Shown here: positions 11,195-22,461 of the stretch, piece after piece
How the letters are laid out: each line of letters begins with the position of its first letter
How positions within the stretch are numbered: the stretch's first letter is position 1
Assembly: GCA_037903475.1 (NCBI GenBank)
Contig: JBAJFG010000314.1
Location: 806,001-870,000 of the forward strand
Length of the DNA stretch: 64,000 bases
Direction of reading: 5' to 3'
Source of the DNA: Ancylostoma caninum
Lineage: Eukaryota > Nematoda > Chromadorea > Rhabditida > Ancylostomatidae
Made by a program: the position numbers and the translations under genes
Notes under the pieces: model-generated
What the model was told of the DNA's origin: nothing
Seen by the model: the letters and a program-made list of their open reading frames with translations, nothing else
Database searches by the model: none

Positions 11195-11545
11195 TCAGTG
11201 CTTCGAGATGCACAAAGCAGTGCATACCTCGTACTGGTAGGGCTTCATTGAAGTATCGTCCTCTTGCAAACGGTGGTAGTAATAAATGATCAAGGCGCAA
11301 TTCTGTACTCCTAGTGGTGCATTTTTGGCTGAGATTTTGCACATAGGGTTATTTGGACTGGTGATTGCGAATTCTGCACCCATTCTTCACGGCAACCCCA
11401 ATTATGTTTGATTGAGGTAGGTTGATGCAGAAACTGCTCATAACACTGCACAGACAAGGTATACCTTTTTCCGCAATGGCATTGAGCGCGACGCGAAAAC
11501 ATATACAAGATCAGCATAGTCAACTTCATATAAGGAGGCATATCT
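11195..11545 (-). pseudogene. Degraded LINE reverse transcriptase fragment
   Basis: Read on the minus strand, conceptual frames around 11440-11545 give EVDYADLVYVFASRS, resembling the YADD catalytic block of LINE RTs with the second Asp lost. More frames continue toward 11195 with stops and shifts. The resemblance is short, so this is a weak call. It would be an old LINE relic just upstream of the visible part of the LACT gene. Confidence 0.3.
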
Positions 11546-12129
11546 CATTCTGAACTGCCATAGACATCTGGTATTCTTCCCTCGTCAGGTGATGCAAACT
11601 AAGCTAACCATAGTTCATCAAAGTCTAGTTCGAGGTTTAGCGAATGGTGTAGGAGAAGGGATGAACCAAAAAGGAGCGAGCAGTCCATCCTTATCCAAAA
11701 AAGCTGGAAAAGGCCTGTTTCTCAGGAAAAGACTGTAAATAGGCATGCAAAGTGCGTGATGACGGAGACGGCGCAAGGTCCTATGCTTTCGTTCTTCTTT
11801 TATATTGTCTATGGTCACTAGAACAACATAGGTGCGTAGTTTCTAGCGCACACGCGGTTAAAAAAAAACAACAACATGCAAACACCATCACGCAGTTGGA
11901 AACATGTTTGTAGTATGAAACTCGTTACGGCCCATTATTGCGGAAAAATACTTCCAGTAATTCTGGATCTAGTATTGCGTAATAATATTTCCAATAATTC
12001 CGGATCTAGCTCCATACGACGTCAAAATGAGAACGTTGTTAATGAATGTTAATGAATTGAAGAAACCCTGAAAACTTCGTTTCTCCATTTTCTTTCCAAG
12101 CCAATACGTTAATCCCTTCTCATGTTTAG

Positions 12130-15100
12130 GGAGAATGTGTTGTTGACATTTGGGGCGGATTCGCAGATAGAGAATCAGAGCGCAGATGGAGGGAAGACAC
12201 TTTACAAATAATTTTCAGCACTTCAAAGGTAAGTTGAATAGAAAAGTTATTGACCCCCTTATATGTGTTCAGCAACAACCAGTACTGCTAACATTGAATT
12301 TACTCCGCCTACGCTTCGACTGGGTCTTGAATAGTGTTTGGGAAGCCATCTCCAGTGTGCTAATGTCAATTAAGTTGACTGCTGTGCAAGTTGAAGTCAC
12401 CAAAAAAGGGTTCCAATCTCTCCCTTCCAGGAAATATAATCGGGGAATGTGAGACAGTAACATAGTCCCAGCTTTGCTATCACTTCAAATACATATTACG
12501 ACAATACGATTTAAACAGATTTGCTACAGCTTATAGTTTAGCTCACATAATTCGCATTTTTGCCACTGTAGGCTACTCTGGAACTCATTCAACGAGCTTC
12601 GCAGATTCATGACATGCACGGAGCAGAGGTCGATCAGTATTACCTCGAACTGTGATATTTTGATTGGTTATATGAGGGTCAAGATTTTATGTCGTTATAT
12701 ATGGTTACTAGCGCCCTTTCGGGACGCTAGAAAATGAAGTGGAGCAGCCACTTGGGAGAGAAAAGCCAGGAACGCCGAATGGATGAAAAAAACGCCAAAA
12801 ATATAAATTCTAATGTTAAACGCAGTGTCTCAGCTCATTGACTGCGTTCCAGATTTTCGTTGGAACATATGCGAGTCGCTGAGCACAAAGATGTATTAGG
12901 TTGGTGCAAAAATAATGCGCGTTTTTCGCTGCTTCATCTTCGGTGCAGAAGATCCGGTGTTTCTTATCATCGGTATGAGAAGTTGCACATTATTTTGTAG
13001 CTAATTTCATGGCCTTTTCAAATATCTCATGCATTTTGGGCGAAGTTCATGTTTTTGGCAAATTTTTAGTTGTGGAACGAAAGGCGCCAGAACAAGTTTT
13101 TTGCCAAACTCTTTTCAGCGGGCTGATACTCGACGGCATCGCAGCAGGAATCGCTTAGGATACCACCATAGTTTTGGCGAAGGGAGTGTGAGCGAATGCA
13201 TTCCGCCGAGCTGCTCCCGGATTTTTCGGCTTGGTGTGCCTTGCTTCAAAGTAAAGAATGTCGCATAGGTCTTCCTGGGGTTTGCGACCCCCAACTGATG
13301 ACAATTAACAAACAGCACCCATCCAAAACAACATATTTGGTTTCGCAGAACATTGCCGGTGATTGTTGTCAGACCATCCCTCCCTTCAGTAAAAATGAGA
13401 GGATGAAAAAGCTCGACGAGTTGACGTCGCGCATACTGAATGAGTACCACATTGATCCTCGTTGAGAGGTATGCTTTGCACCTTTGTAGTGAAAAAAATT
13501 GCAACAAACAGTCGGTCGCTTAGTGATTAAATATGAGGTATAGACCCTCTTCGACACAATGAGGTGCCTTGCTCAACAGTTGGACGAGGAGCGTGCACCG
13601 AAATACTCCCAGAAACCGAAGCAACACCAAAATAAGGTCACGGCTATACATTGGTATTCGAACGAATATTCGAATAATTCGAAATTTTCGTTATTCGAAT
13701 ATTCGAATAATTCGAAAAGTCAAAATATTCGATTATTCGAATATTCGAATAATTCGAAAAGTCAAAATATTCGATTATTCGAATATTCGAATATTCGAGC
13801 ATCCATGATTCGAATAATCGGTTTAATCATAAAATCGCCATGATTCGTGGATCACATACTATGATTTACCCTCAGCAGCTGAATGAATGCGAACGACAAG
13901 CATGCGCCATTATTCATTTATTATTTTTCAGTGATTCCTTAATCAAAAAAAAATTAAACAATACTGACAGGACCCGTGGAAAAGACGGGCCTGACTTGTT
14001 TCAAATTACATAACAGAGGCTGTTCCCCATGCTACCTCCTCTTTCGGCTTACCGTCCGGCTGAATTCAAAAGATTACAAATCGAAAAGTCCATGGTGATT
14101 TACATGGAATCAGAAGGCGAACACAGACCGAACACGGTTCAGCAGCAGTTACACCGCGAGGTGAAAGCTTATTTCGTCGCCCCACGAGCTGCATTCGCCC
14201 GTAAAGGCTGCGTTTCTGGACTGGTTTGCATGTCTCAAACCTGGGTTTGCAGCTCAATCTGGGCACAGTGCTGTGTTCATACTGTAGACTTGGGTAAGTA
14301 GATGTTTACCCAAGCTCATCCAAAAATAGTCTCGAACGCATATGCGCTTGCCGCGGCAGTGCTTGGTGGACGCAGCGGTCTCGCGGCGGGGATGTGTTTC
14401 ATCGTGAGGGAAAACGAGGCGGAGACTTTCCGCCTTTCACGATCAACTCGTCCTCGGTCGCATTCAAATTCTGCATGTTTATGTATAGTGGAATCGTGCG
14501 CGAAGGGAACGAGTCAACCGTTGAGGGCGGGAGGAGGATTTGAAGGAACCAATCGCAGAATCATGCCACGCCCCGTTTTCCATCACGATGATACACACCC
14601 CACGGTTTCTTCTTTAGACCCATTAAAGAAAACACGACAAAGATGTTTTTTTTGGGGGGGGGGGTGGTCATATAGGCTGATCCTTTGCTCCATATATCTT
14701 TTATGGAGCTCTGGTAAACGTTCTAGTACTGACTGAATATTATGGTCATGTTCACTCTTAAACACTATGTGTAAATAGATCCAAAAAGGGTACAGTAGGG
14801 TTAAATGAATAGTCGAATTGAACTTCGCGAGCAAGAGGGCATTATTCATCTGTAAGTTGTGAGGTCATCAACTTCAACTTTGTCAGAGGTCACAACATTA
14901 GTCAGCGTTGTTGATAATATTACAGGCAAACAATGGCTTTGAGGTTATTGCCTCGATTGTCGGAAAACCCAGTAAACCTGAGCAAGAGCCTTTCTAGACG
15001 AGTACAACTCTGTATTACCTTCTCCTACATCGCTTCCAGACTCAAAATCACATACGAGGAAAAATGCGCTAGATCATGTGATACGACGGATTTTCTTGAA

Positions 15101-18100
15101 ATGGAAGCTCTCCTCTGTTGGGAGCGTGCGGAATGAATCTACTATTGTTGACCTTATCCGCACCGTTATCCGGCATCAAAGGCCCGGATAACGGTGCGGA
15201 TAACGGATAGGCCAAAACCTACGGATAACGGTAAAACGGATAACCTGATACGGACAATCCGCTCATCTCTGTTTGGAAGCGTGCATTTCTATATCTTCGC
15301 ACATGACAAGACAGGTTTACCTATTTTCTCTGGGTCCCAAAACCACTTCTGAAACAATAGCCTTCATTTATTCGAATAATTCGAGATTTTCTTTATTCGA
15401 ATATTCGAATAATTCGAAAAATTGAAATATTCGATTATTCGAATATTCGAATATTCGAAAGAAAAAATTCGAATACCAATGTATAGTCACGGCGACTTTG
15501 TGGTGAACTGCTGCCAAAATTACTCACTGCAACCCATTCATTCTTCCTAATCTGGTAAGTGGTCTCAAGACGTAAATGAAATAAATTAGAAACTTAACGG
15601 CGTGACCCCAGCGTTGCTCAATAAAATGGATTCTTCACTCCTACACGGTACCGTCCAGGCACACCCTGCACAACAGATTCTTCACAGGTTCGAGCAACTG
15701 AGCTAGAAAGCTCGGACTCCTACATTATAATCAGCAAGCTTCTCGCTCACCGATTATCGCTTCCCCGAGAACCTGAACTACTTCTTCCGGGAGAATTTTC
15801 TCAAAGACTAAAGTGATACCAAAACTGCCCTCCGGAAGTTTGTTGATTCTAGAAGGTCCTATCAGAAATGCACGGTAGTCGGAGAACGTCTATCTCATTG
15901 CAAAAGATTTGCGGTTTACAACTTTTTAAGCCTATCGAAAAAGATCGATTTTGAAAGGAGTTATGAGGTTCGGATTCAAAGGCATGAAAACGCGCATTAT
16001 TTTTGACCAACCTAATACTTTAAGTTTCAGGGGAACGTCGAAAACCCCATAAGTTTCGGGTTTCTTTGGCCGAGAATTTCGAAATTTCGGCCAGTGGACG
16101 AGAGGTTTCATTCCGCAGCAAGAGTTTGCCGAGGGTGCGGCCTGGTTTTTCAACACGGATATGTTTGTTTGTTTGATAATAGCTGCTGCTGAGAAGTTCA
16201 TTTTAATGTGCAATCTCAGCTTCTCAGCTCCGCTTTTGCTTTCGCTTCCTACCAAGAAAACTCGTCCGCTCCTGTACCTATTTTTGCCTCAAAAGTAAGG
16301 GTTTTTGAGGGTGTTTTCTGACATCAAGCACATCATTGGAATCAGCACCTCGAGCTGCACCTGAATCTGTGGATATCTCGATACCCAACATGATGTGAGA
16401 CACTGCCTTTAAGTAATCAGTAATAAATATTTAAGGAATACAACAACTAATATGAACTGTTAATCATTTTGTAAAGTAATTCCAAAAAATCTGTGACGCA
16501 CCCTCTTTCGGTTGCGGGGGGAGGGGTCGCGAGCCCCACTGCGTCCACCGATGGTGGGTCCTTGTCTGGGTATTCTATACACGTTTGGTCCACACCGGAC
16601 CGGTCCTTCATCGGCGGACCGATATGCTGGTGTTTTCCAGATCATTGAGCTACATCGGACCCATCCATATTGGCGAACCTGTATCCTGGCTTTCTCCACG
16701 CTATTGGACCAAGGCAGGTCCTTCCTCCATCGGTGGACCCATATTCTCACGACTTTCTCCCTGTTGGGCCAGAGCGGACCTGCTCTCCATCGGCGGATTC
16801 GTATGCCTGCATTCATCACTCTATTGGACCAAAGCGAGTCCTCCACGTTATTGAGCCAAAGCGGACACATCCTATACTGGCGGACCCGTTCCGCTCTCCA
16901 TACTATTGGGGCCACGCGGTCCCTTCTTCCATCAGTGCCTGTTTCCCACCCCTCTGCACACTAATCGGCCAGATCCGTTCTCTACTGGCGGAGCGTTCCA
17001 GTTTTTCGCCACTTTTCGGCCCTGGCATACCTATCTTCTATATTTCTTCCTCAGAAGCTTTGATTAATTACATGATTGGTTGCACAATGTCATTTTGTGG
17101 AAATGACGAACGAATATCTTGGCTGCACAATCGCATCGAGACCTCACGGAGAATGCTACAGAAACATCCACCAAGTGAAAGTCTCCAAAGACAGAGGAGA
17201 CACCTCGTCAGTAAAGGTGCTCTACACAGCGAAGGGCGGTTTTCTTGCTTCATATTGTACGACCTGAATGCTTGTAAATACTCTCTCACTCTGCTGCTGC
17301 GAGACCGCCAGTGAGAGGTGATGAAATCGCTGCCCTGTGCACGCTGAAGAGCCAGGAGTGACGTAGGTGGCGAGTCCCGAAACGAACGTGCCTAGAAATC
17401 GGCCACCTGCCCTCATAGTCTGTGCATCAAGATTTCCATTGTCTATGAGTGCCGCCGCGTTACCAGCGAATATGTCTGAAACCCCCTTAGGAGGGCTTTA
17501 TTTAATAGATCCCAAGGGCAGAGAAAAATATGAGTGAACAGCATTGAAAAACTTGGAATAGAGGATGTATCTCAAGGGATAAGTGCAAAAAGTGTGTTAA
17601 AAGTTACATTTTTTTGAGTTTCCAAGCATTGAGAAGCAGTCGCACTAACGCGTGGTTACTCACTCATGGGAGCAAATCGCCTATTTTCCAGGCAGTAGGA
17701 GCAATCTGCGTGGCAATGTTAGTCGACCGCGGCCGCCTCAGGTACTCGGACAAAATTTCGTCGTTTTGGCCTGAATTTGCCAAACATGGCAAGGAGAATA
17801 TAACAGTCGAGATGATACTAGCGCACACAGTATGCATTTTCTTAACTATCATCAAAGATGGTCAGTGACGAGATGCAAAGTTGCAGTCGGGTTTGGCTTG
17901 TCTTGATGGCAAAATCTCGTATGAAGACGCCTGCGACCATGAACGTATGGCGAAATTTATTGAAGAATCGGTGGGTATCAAATTGAAGTTAAAAGGTTCC
18001 AAAACTCATGTTTCATTTTGCAGAAACCGATATGGGAACCGGGGAAAGCTGTTGGATATCATGCCCTTTCATATGGGTGGTTGGTTGATCAGATCATTAG

Positions 18101-20291
18101 GAGAACAGATGAAAGAAAGCGAGGCATAGGGCAATTTTTCAAGGAAGAAATTGCTGAGAAGCATGGTACGGCTTACATTCCAATGTGTACCAATCTCTTT
18201 TTTTTTCGACTTGTGTAGGTATCGCACCCATCGATTGCTGCAGTTGCATTCTGTACAATGGATACAACGGTTTTTTGCAAATGCATGAAAGGTTGAAATG
18301 GAACGAAATGTTAGAGTATTGGTCGTTTGGCGCCATCGTTGATCCCTACCGACTACAAGGCAATGTCTTACCTCGGAAATCGTTCTTGAAACTTGTGGCC
18401 GGGCGAAAAGGCACACGTGGAATGTTTTGAAACGTCGGTCAAGAATTTTGAAATCCTCAGTCGCCTTTGAGAAATGATCGGTACCTTGTCAAAGATAGGA
18501 CGTAGTTACTGTATTGATCTTGACATGGTGACAGGAGTTGGCTTTACCCATTAAACATGGACTTCTGGTTGGTAACACACGTTCGTTTACACATTGAACA
18601 GCGACTACTGATACAAATCACAAAATGTTTAGAAATGTTTATTGGCCATTTTAGAGCCTTTCTCAATTATCATTAGAATCAGCGGTTCATGCCTTGCCAG
18701 AACCTCTTAGCAACCCAGAATCGAAATGAGGTGGCACACTGCCTTTGAGGTCATCTTTCCGAGCATTTCATTTTTAAATGAGAACTAAGCTGAGTATCTG
18801 CGGATTGGGAAGTCCCCTTATTTAACCATATCATTTTAACAAGACATGTCACTAATGCGAATATTGAATAGCTTGTGCGTAGCTAAAAAAAACCTTAGAT
18901 GCTCAACGTATGCAGCTTGAAGATCCTTGAAGCTTAAAGATTTTATTTACAACCTGAACAACAATGAACTTCGAAACCTTGCTCTGCTCATGGTGTTGAT
19001 CTCTCTACAATCACTGAAATCTGCTCTCGTAACGGTTTACATTCATTAATTTTGTTCAGATTCAGATTTTGAAGTTTTCAGGTCTGAGGAGAAAAATTCG
19101 GAAATAATTCAATGCGATGTGGTTTCGTGTTTTAGGGCTGGACCTACATTTTGGTCTACCAATGGAGAAAGCTTGGCGTGTTGCCAGGATCACGCGTCCA
19201 ACTGTCATTGATCGAATCGACGAATTTGTCACCGATCCAAGTAGCCTTTGAGAGAGCTTGGGTGTTCATTAATTTTGAACAGCACACCTTTTGAATGTGG
19301 GTTTCAGGTAACCTCGACTATGGTTTTATTTTCAAGCAATACTTGCGTGGCGGGCTTGGCATGAAAGTGGCAACCACTCCTCCATGGCTTCAAACTATTT
19401 TTGTGTGTTCACTATTACCTCGTTCTACACATTACGTGACTTCTTTGCTCCATCGCCAAATGACTCGTTCATTTAGAAAGTAACCTTAAACAATCCGGAG
19501 ATGTATGCATTGGAACAGCCAGCTGTACTTGGCATAGGGACTGCACGCGACATGGCGAAGCTCGCCCAGTTACTAATGGATGGGAAACTTGTTAGCAGAG
19601 TACGCATAATAATAATTTTCCTATACTGTTCCTAAATGAAAGCAAATACTGAGTTAGTTTTGCGTCCTCAGTTGTTTGCATTCGCTTGGGACGATCAAAT
19701 TGGTGTAGTATTTCGCAGTAAACGTTGAAAAAGAGAACTATGGCTTTCGTATTTGCGGGGAAAATGATTATCTATCCACGATATATTACAGCCAACCCTT
19801 GACTTGCTTAATGAGAGATTGATTACTACAAAAGACATAGTCACTGGAGCACATGCAGAAAGAGGGCGTGGCACTACAGTTATGCACTTGAACAGAAACG
19901 GGGTGAGTAGTTTTGAATGAAAGGATTATAACTGTCTATGAACCGTGGATTAGCTTAAAAATAAAACTATTTGTTTTCTAAGGTGAGACATCGACTCATT
20001 GGCCATACTGGGCTTGGAGGACAAAATCTCCGGTGGGACGAAGAAAACAAGCTAGTGATTGCGTTCCTGAGCAACGGCTTGAAGGTATCTCTCTGCTTCC
20101 CTTCAATATGACCTCTCAATGTTTAGAACTTCTATTGATTATAGGGTGGTTTGGGAGATCGAGCAAGGACTTATGTGCGATTGGTAGAGAGCATTTATGA
20201 CTGCTTACCGAGAAACAACGAGAGCAGTGTTTGGTCAACTGTGGATCGCAGTCGCATGATATCGGCACGAGATTCGATAAAAACCTCATGA
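12130..20291 (+). CDS. Serine beta-lactamase-like protein (LACT/LACTB family), ten exons, 5' end missing
   Basis: Coding exons with consensus splice sites and compatible phases: 12130-12228, 17692-17829, 17887-17970, 18024-18165, 19136-19240, 19308-19402, 19477-19599, 19792-19902, 19983-20084 and 20145-20291 (TGA). They join to 1146 nt, 381 residues, without an internal stop. The fold is that of class C beta-lactamases/penicillin-binding proteins. Exon 1 ends in FSTSK, the S-x-x-K nucleophile motif; exon 2 starts [16 protein letters not shown]; exon 4 has GYHALSYGW at the position of the second motif; exon 9 has GHTGLGG, the third (H/K-T-G) motif. Animal family members are intracellular or secreted hydrolases of mostly unknown substrate. 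One or more upstream exons (roughly 40-60 residues) should precede 12130 but were not found in 11.1-12.1 kb. The 5.46-kb first visible intron is full of transposons; all other introns but one are under 200 bp. Exon 6 is the least certain. A likely poly(A) signal, AATAAA, lies near 20537. Confidence 0.88.
12700..12752. repeat. Dispersed hairpin motif, copy 2
   Basis: ACTAGCGCCCTTTCGGGACG followed by CTAGAAAATGAAGTGGAGCA matches the copy near 8.27 kb. It lies inside the large LACT intron, ~140 bp before the mariner element. Confidence 0.75.
13645..15485. mobile_element. hAT-like non-autonomous element nested in the mariner
   Basis: An exact 8-bp target duplication GTCACGGC (13637-13644 and 15486-15493) brackets inverted ends TATACATTGGTATTCGAA / TTCGAATACCAATGTATA. 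Eight-bp duplications are typical of hAT transposons. Subterminal blocks at both ends (13655-13805 and 15365-15475) are arrays of the palindrome TTCGAATATTCGAA. The interior holds a minus-strand copy of a dispersed repeat (about 14090-14330), a G run near 14655, and a CGGATAACGG tandem near 15180-15260. No transposase is seen. Confidence 0.85.
14090..14335 (-). repeat. Dispersed repeat R1, copy 1 (conserved core)
   Basis: The complement of this stretch matches 36670-36840 and 42065-42300. Shared landmarks read on the complement are GCTTGGGTAA-CAT, CCCAAGTCTACAGTA, GATTGAGCTGCAA, GACATGCAAACCA, GCAGCTCGTGGGG and GGTGTAACTGCTGCTGAA. This copy keeps a perfect CTTGGGTAA/TTACCCAAG stem. It lies within the hAT-like element, so the latter may have carried it. 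Confidence 0.8.
16510..17050. repeat. 60-bp satellite, second block (diverged)
   Basis: Units of about 60 bp built around CTCCATCGGTGGACCC and TATTGGACCAA-GC--GTCC resemble the divergent left edge of the 8.45-9.65 kb array. About eight or nine poorly conserved units are present. They lie in the LACT intron. Confidence 0.8.
17051..17512. repeat. Satellite-associated tail, copy 2
   Basis: Matches the 9.65-10.19 kb tail, including GCGAGACCGCCAGTGAG, GAGCCAGGAGTGACGTAGG, GTCTATGAGTGCCGCC and the end CCCCCTTAGGAGGGCTTTAT. The end resembles the CCTTAGGAGGTGTAT stretch upstream of R1 copies 2 and 3. It finishes ~180 bp before LACT exon 2. Confidence 0.8.
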
Positions 20292-20976
20292 AATCATTTC
20301 ACCACCTTATTGCTCAATAATAACTGTCTTGAACTCATTTACAGTTTCCTCACACTTTTAGCCCTAGTCGAGAACTTCTTTTGTCGTAATTTCAGTTCGC
20401 GTTCCTTTTCTCAACCTTTTGCAGGTTTGCACAAAGTCTTTCGTTTTTCTTGTATCTTGTATGTCTCATCGATACTAACTAGTTTGCCCACAGGGAATAG
20501 ATGATCCAAAGCTGCTTAACGTAGTGAAAGTGCATTAATAAACACGGGTATTGTAGGTGCACTTGATCGTGAATGTAATAATATGTCTGCATTATAACAA
20601 TCCACAGATACAATGAAGCTGTTCTTTTACTACATGTTTGCCGGAAACACTTTTATGCAGCGATGTCATAACGACATATCTTGAAATAAGAGCTTCCTGA
20701 AAAAAATTTCGAAAGAATTATGCTTCTCAGGCTTTCTCAGCTATTACTCATATTTTTCAAACACTTTCTAGTGCATTTTGCATCATTTGTCGTAGTTGTC
20801 ATTGTTAGACCCAAAGAATGTGCTGGATGGTATATGACGTCTCATCCAAGGTTCTGAATCTCTTGACTACTAATTTCAGAAGTTTTCCATGAGCATTGCC
20901 ATGTTCCTATTCCTACACTAATACAAACACTCGAAAACGTGAACATTCTGTTTTTTCAAGCGCAGCTTCGGGTCTC

Positions 20977-22283
20977 AACGCTTCCGAAGCGATCCTCACC
21001 AACCATTGATGTGTACATACACAGATGAGATATGTACCAGCCCCGACCTTTGTATACAATGACAAGATTTCTCAGAATGTCCCTTTTTCGAAGACAGTAC
21101 TTTTATCAGGTGCAATCAAAACATCAGAGAACTCTATTCCTACATTCATACAAACACCCGAAATCTCATGCTGCTAACACCTGCAGAAATTCAGGTAAAA
21201 TGTGTCGAAGAATGTTGTACCCAATTTTGCAGCTTGTTTGTTTGCCCAGTTTGCCATTTGTTTTGCCACTTACTTCTACTACTAGCTTTTGAGAAGTCTT
21301 TGCACTGAGAATCGTACCAAAATGTTCTCAGTGCTGGTTTTTTTAGTGGTTGGATGACCAGCAGCGCTGCCCACTTCTGTTTTTCATTTCCCATGTCCGA
21401 GCGAATATGGGTCGAGGAAGGTAGACACATGGCAATTCAGAAAAAAATCCTAGAATTCGAAGTCAATGACTATTCTGGTGCCATCACCGCACATCATTGT
21501 AATTGCACAAAAACCTGTTTCACACTTTCAATTGGCTTCCCATGTGCGCACAGGAACCCGCGATTGACGTTAAAAACTACTTAAAACACCGTATCCAGCG
21601 CATTGAGTTATGTAAGAGTGGCAAATTTCGATCTCACCTCAATTTGCAGAGATTTCGGTCCACTTTCAGTGATGTTCAGGACATGTCAAGCTCTTTTAAT
21701 AACTAAAAGTTGTTTACACCCCAGTTGGCATGAATGAGATTACGCTGTGATTACAAAGTCTTATGAAAGGAACAACACGGGTACAATGCCGTTCAAAAGA
21801 AGGGGACGAGCTCGACGGATGGAGAAAGACAGTAGGGTGAAGAAATGATAGGAAACGGGCTCCTTCTATGGAAGAGATGCGCTGGGGTCCTGTAGTGAGG
21901 AAGATCCCACTTGACAGGTCCACTGCTGCGAGATTGGTATGGCGGCGTCCAATAATGGGAAGCGTATCATTGCAACGCGTGGCGAGAGAGAAGGGAGCCT
22001 AAGAGAACCCTAAGAGGCCGGCGCTAATTAGACGATCAGTTTTGAATTTCCTGAATTTCTGAAACGAGATAGCAACTCGAGATTTCAGGTGTTTGTATCA
22101 GTGTTCGGATAAAGTTCTCTGATGTTTTAGTTGCATTTGATAAGAAGAGATCAGTTCCGTTTGAAACAGGAAGGACATTCTGAGAAATCCCACGATTATA
22201 TACAGAGGTCAGGGCTGGTACATATCCCATCTGTGCATGCACACATCAATGACCCCTTCATTGAGGATCGCTTCGGAAGCGTT
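20977..22283. mobile_element. Long-TIR element (~250-bp inverted termini)
   Basis: AACGCTTCCGAAGCGATCCT at 20977 is mirrored at 22264-22283. The arms (about 20977-21200 and 22044-22283) share TGTACCAGCCC, TTTCTCAGAATGTCC, AAAACATCAGAGAACT and ACAAACACC-GAAATCTC at high identity. The ~840-bp centre has no recognisable transposase. Long TIRs recall Mutator-like or foldback elements, but no 9-bp duplication was seen. It lies between the LACT 3' end and the RTE. Confidence 0.75.
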
Positions 22284-22461
22284 GGAAATAGATAATTGCT
22301 GGAAATGTGTCGCTGATTAAGATTAGAGCTCAATGGAGAAATATAACCAGAAAAATGTGTTGCAATTGTCACAGAACCTTCCAGATATAGTTTCAGGCAT
22401 AGACATAGGTGAGTTTCTGTAGGTCGCCAGGAAATTTCTCAATAAGATCACTGACGATTAC

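Larger units (their letters stand above)
12896..16015 (+). mobile_element. mariner element interrupted by a nested hAT-like insertion
   Basis: The left terminus TTAGGTTGGTGCAAAAATAA and right terminus (TTAGGTTGGTCAAAAATAAT on the complement) are inverted, each flanked by TA (12894-12895, 16016-16017). Subtracting the nested insert and its target duplication leaves about 1271 bp, the usual mariner length. Transposase relics flank the insert: [13 protein letters not shown] before it and ATLW after it form the mariner block around K-V-x-x-x-x-W, and 15740-15950 gives [13 protein letters not shown] and [11 protein letters not shown] of the C-terminal third. Stops and frameshifts make it inactive. 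It sits in the LACT intron. Confidence 0.88.

Noticed and set aside
12570..12655. Exon after CACTGTAG reading [18 protein letters not shown] to a stop
   Set aside because: Looks exon-like but is inside the LACT intron and fits neither phase nor family; unsupported alone.
14200..14330. Spliced-leader (SL1) gene, from TTACCCAAGTCTACAG and CCCAGGTTTGAG
   Set aside because: Neither matches the 22-nt leader fully, no donor or Sm site follows, and the pieces belong to repeat R1.
12130..20291. Bacterial beta-lactamase or contamination
   Set aside because: Ten exons with eukaryotic splice sites and animal LACT-type sequence; no bacterial neighbours.
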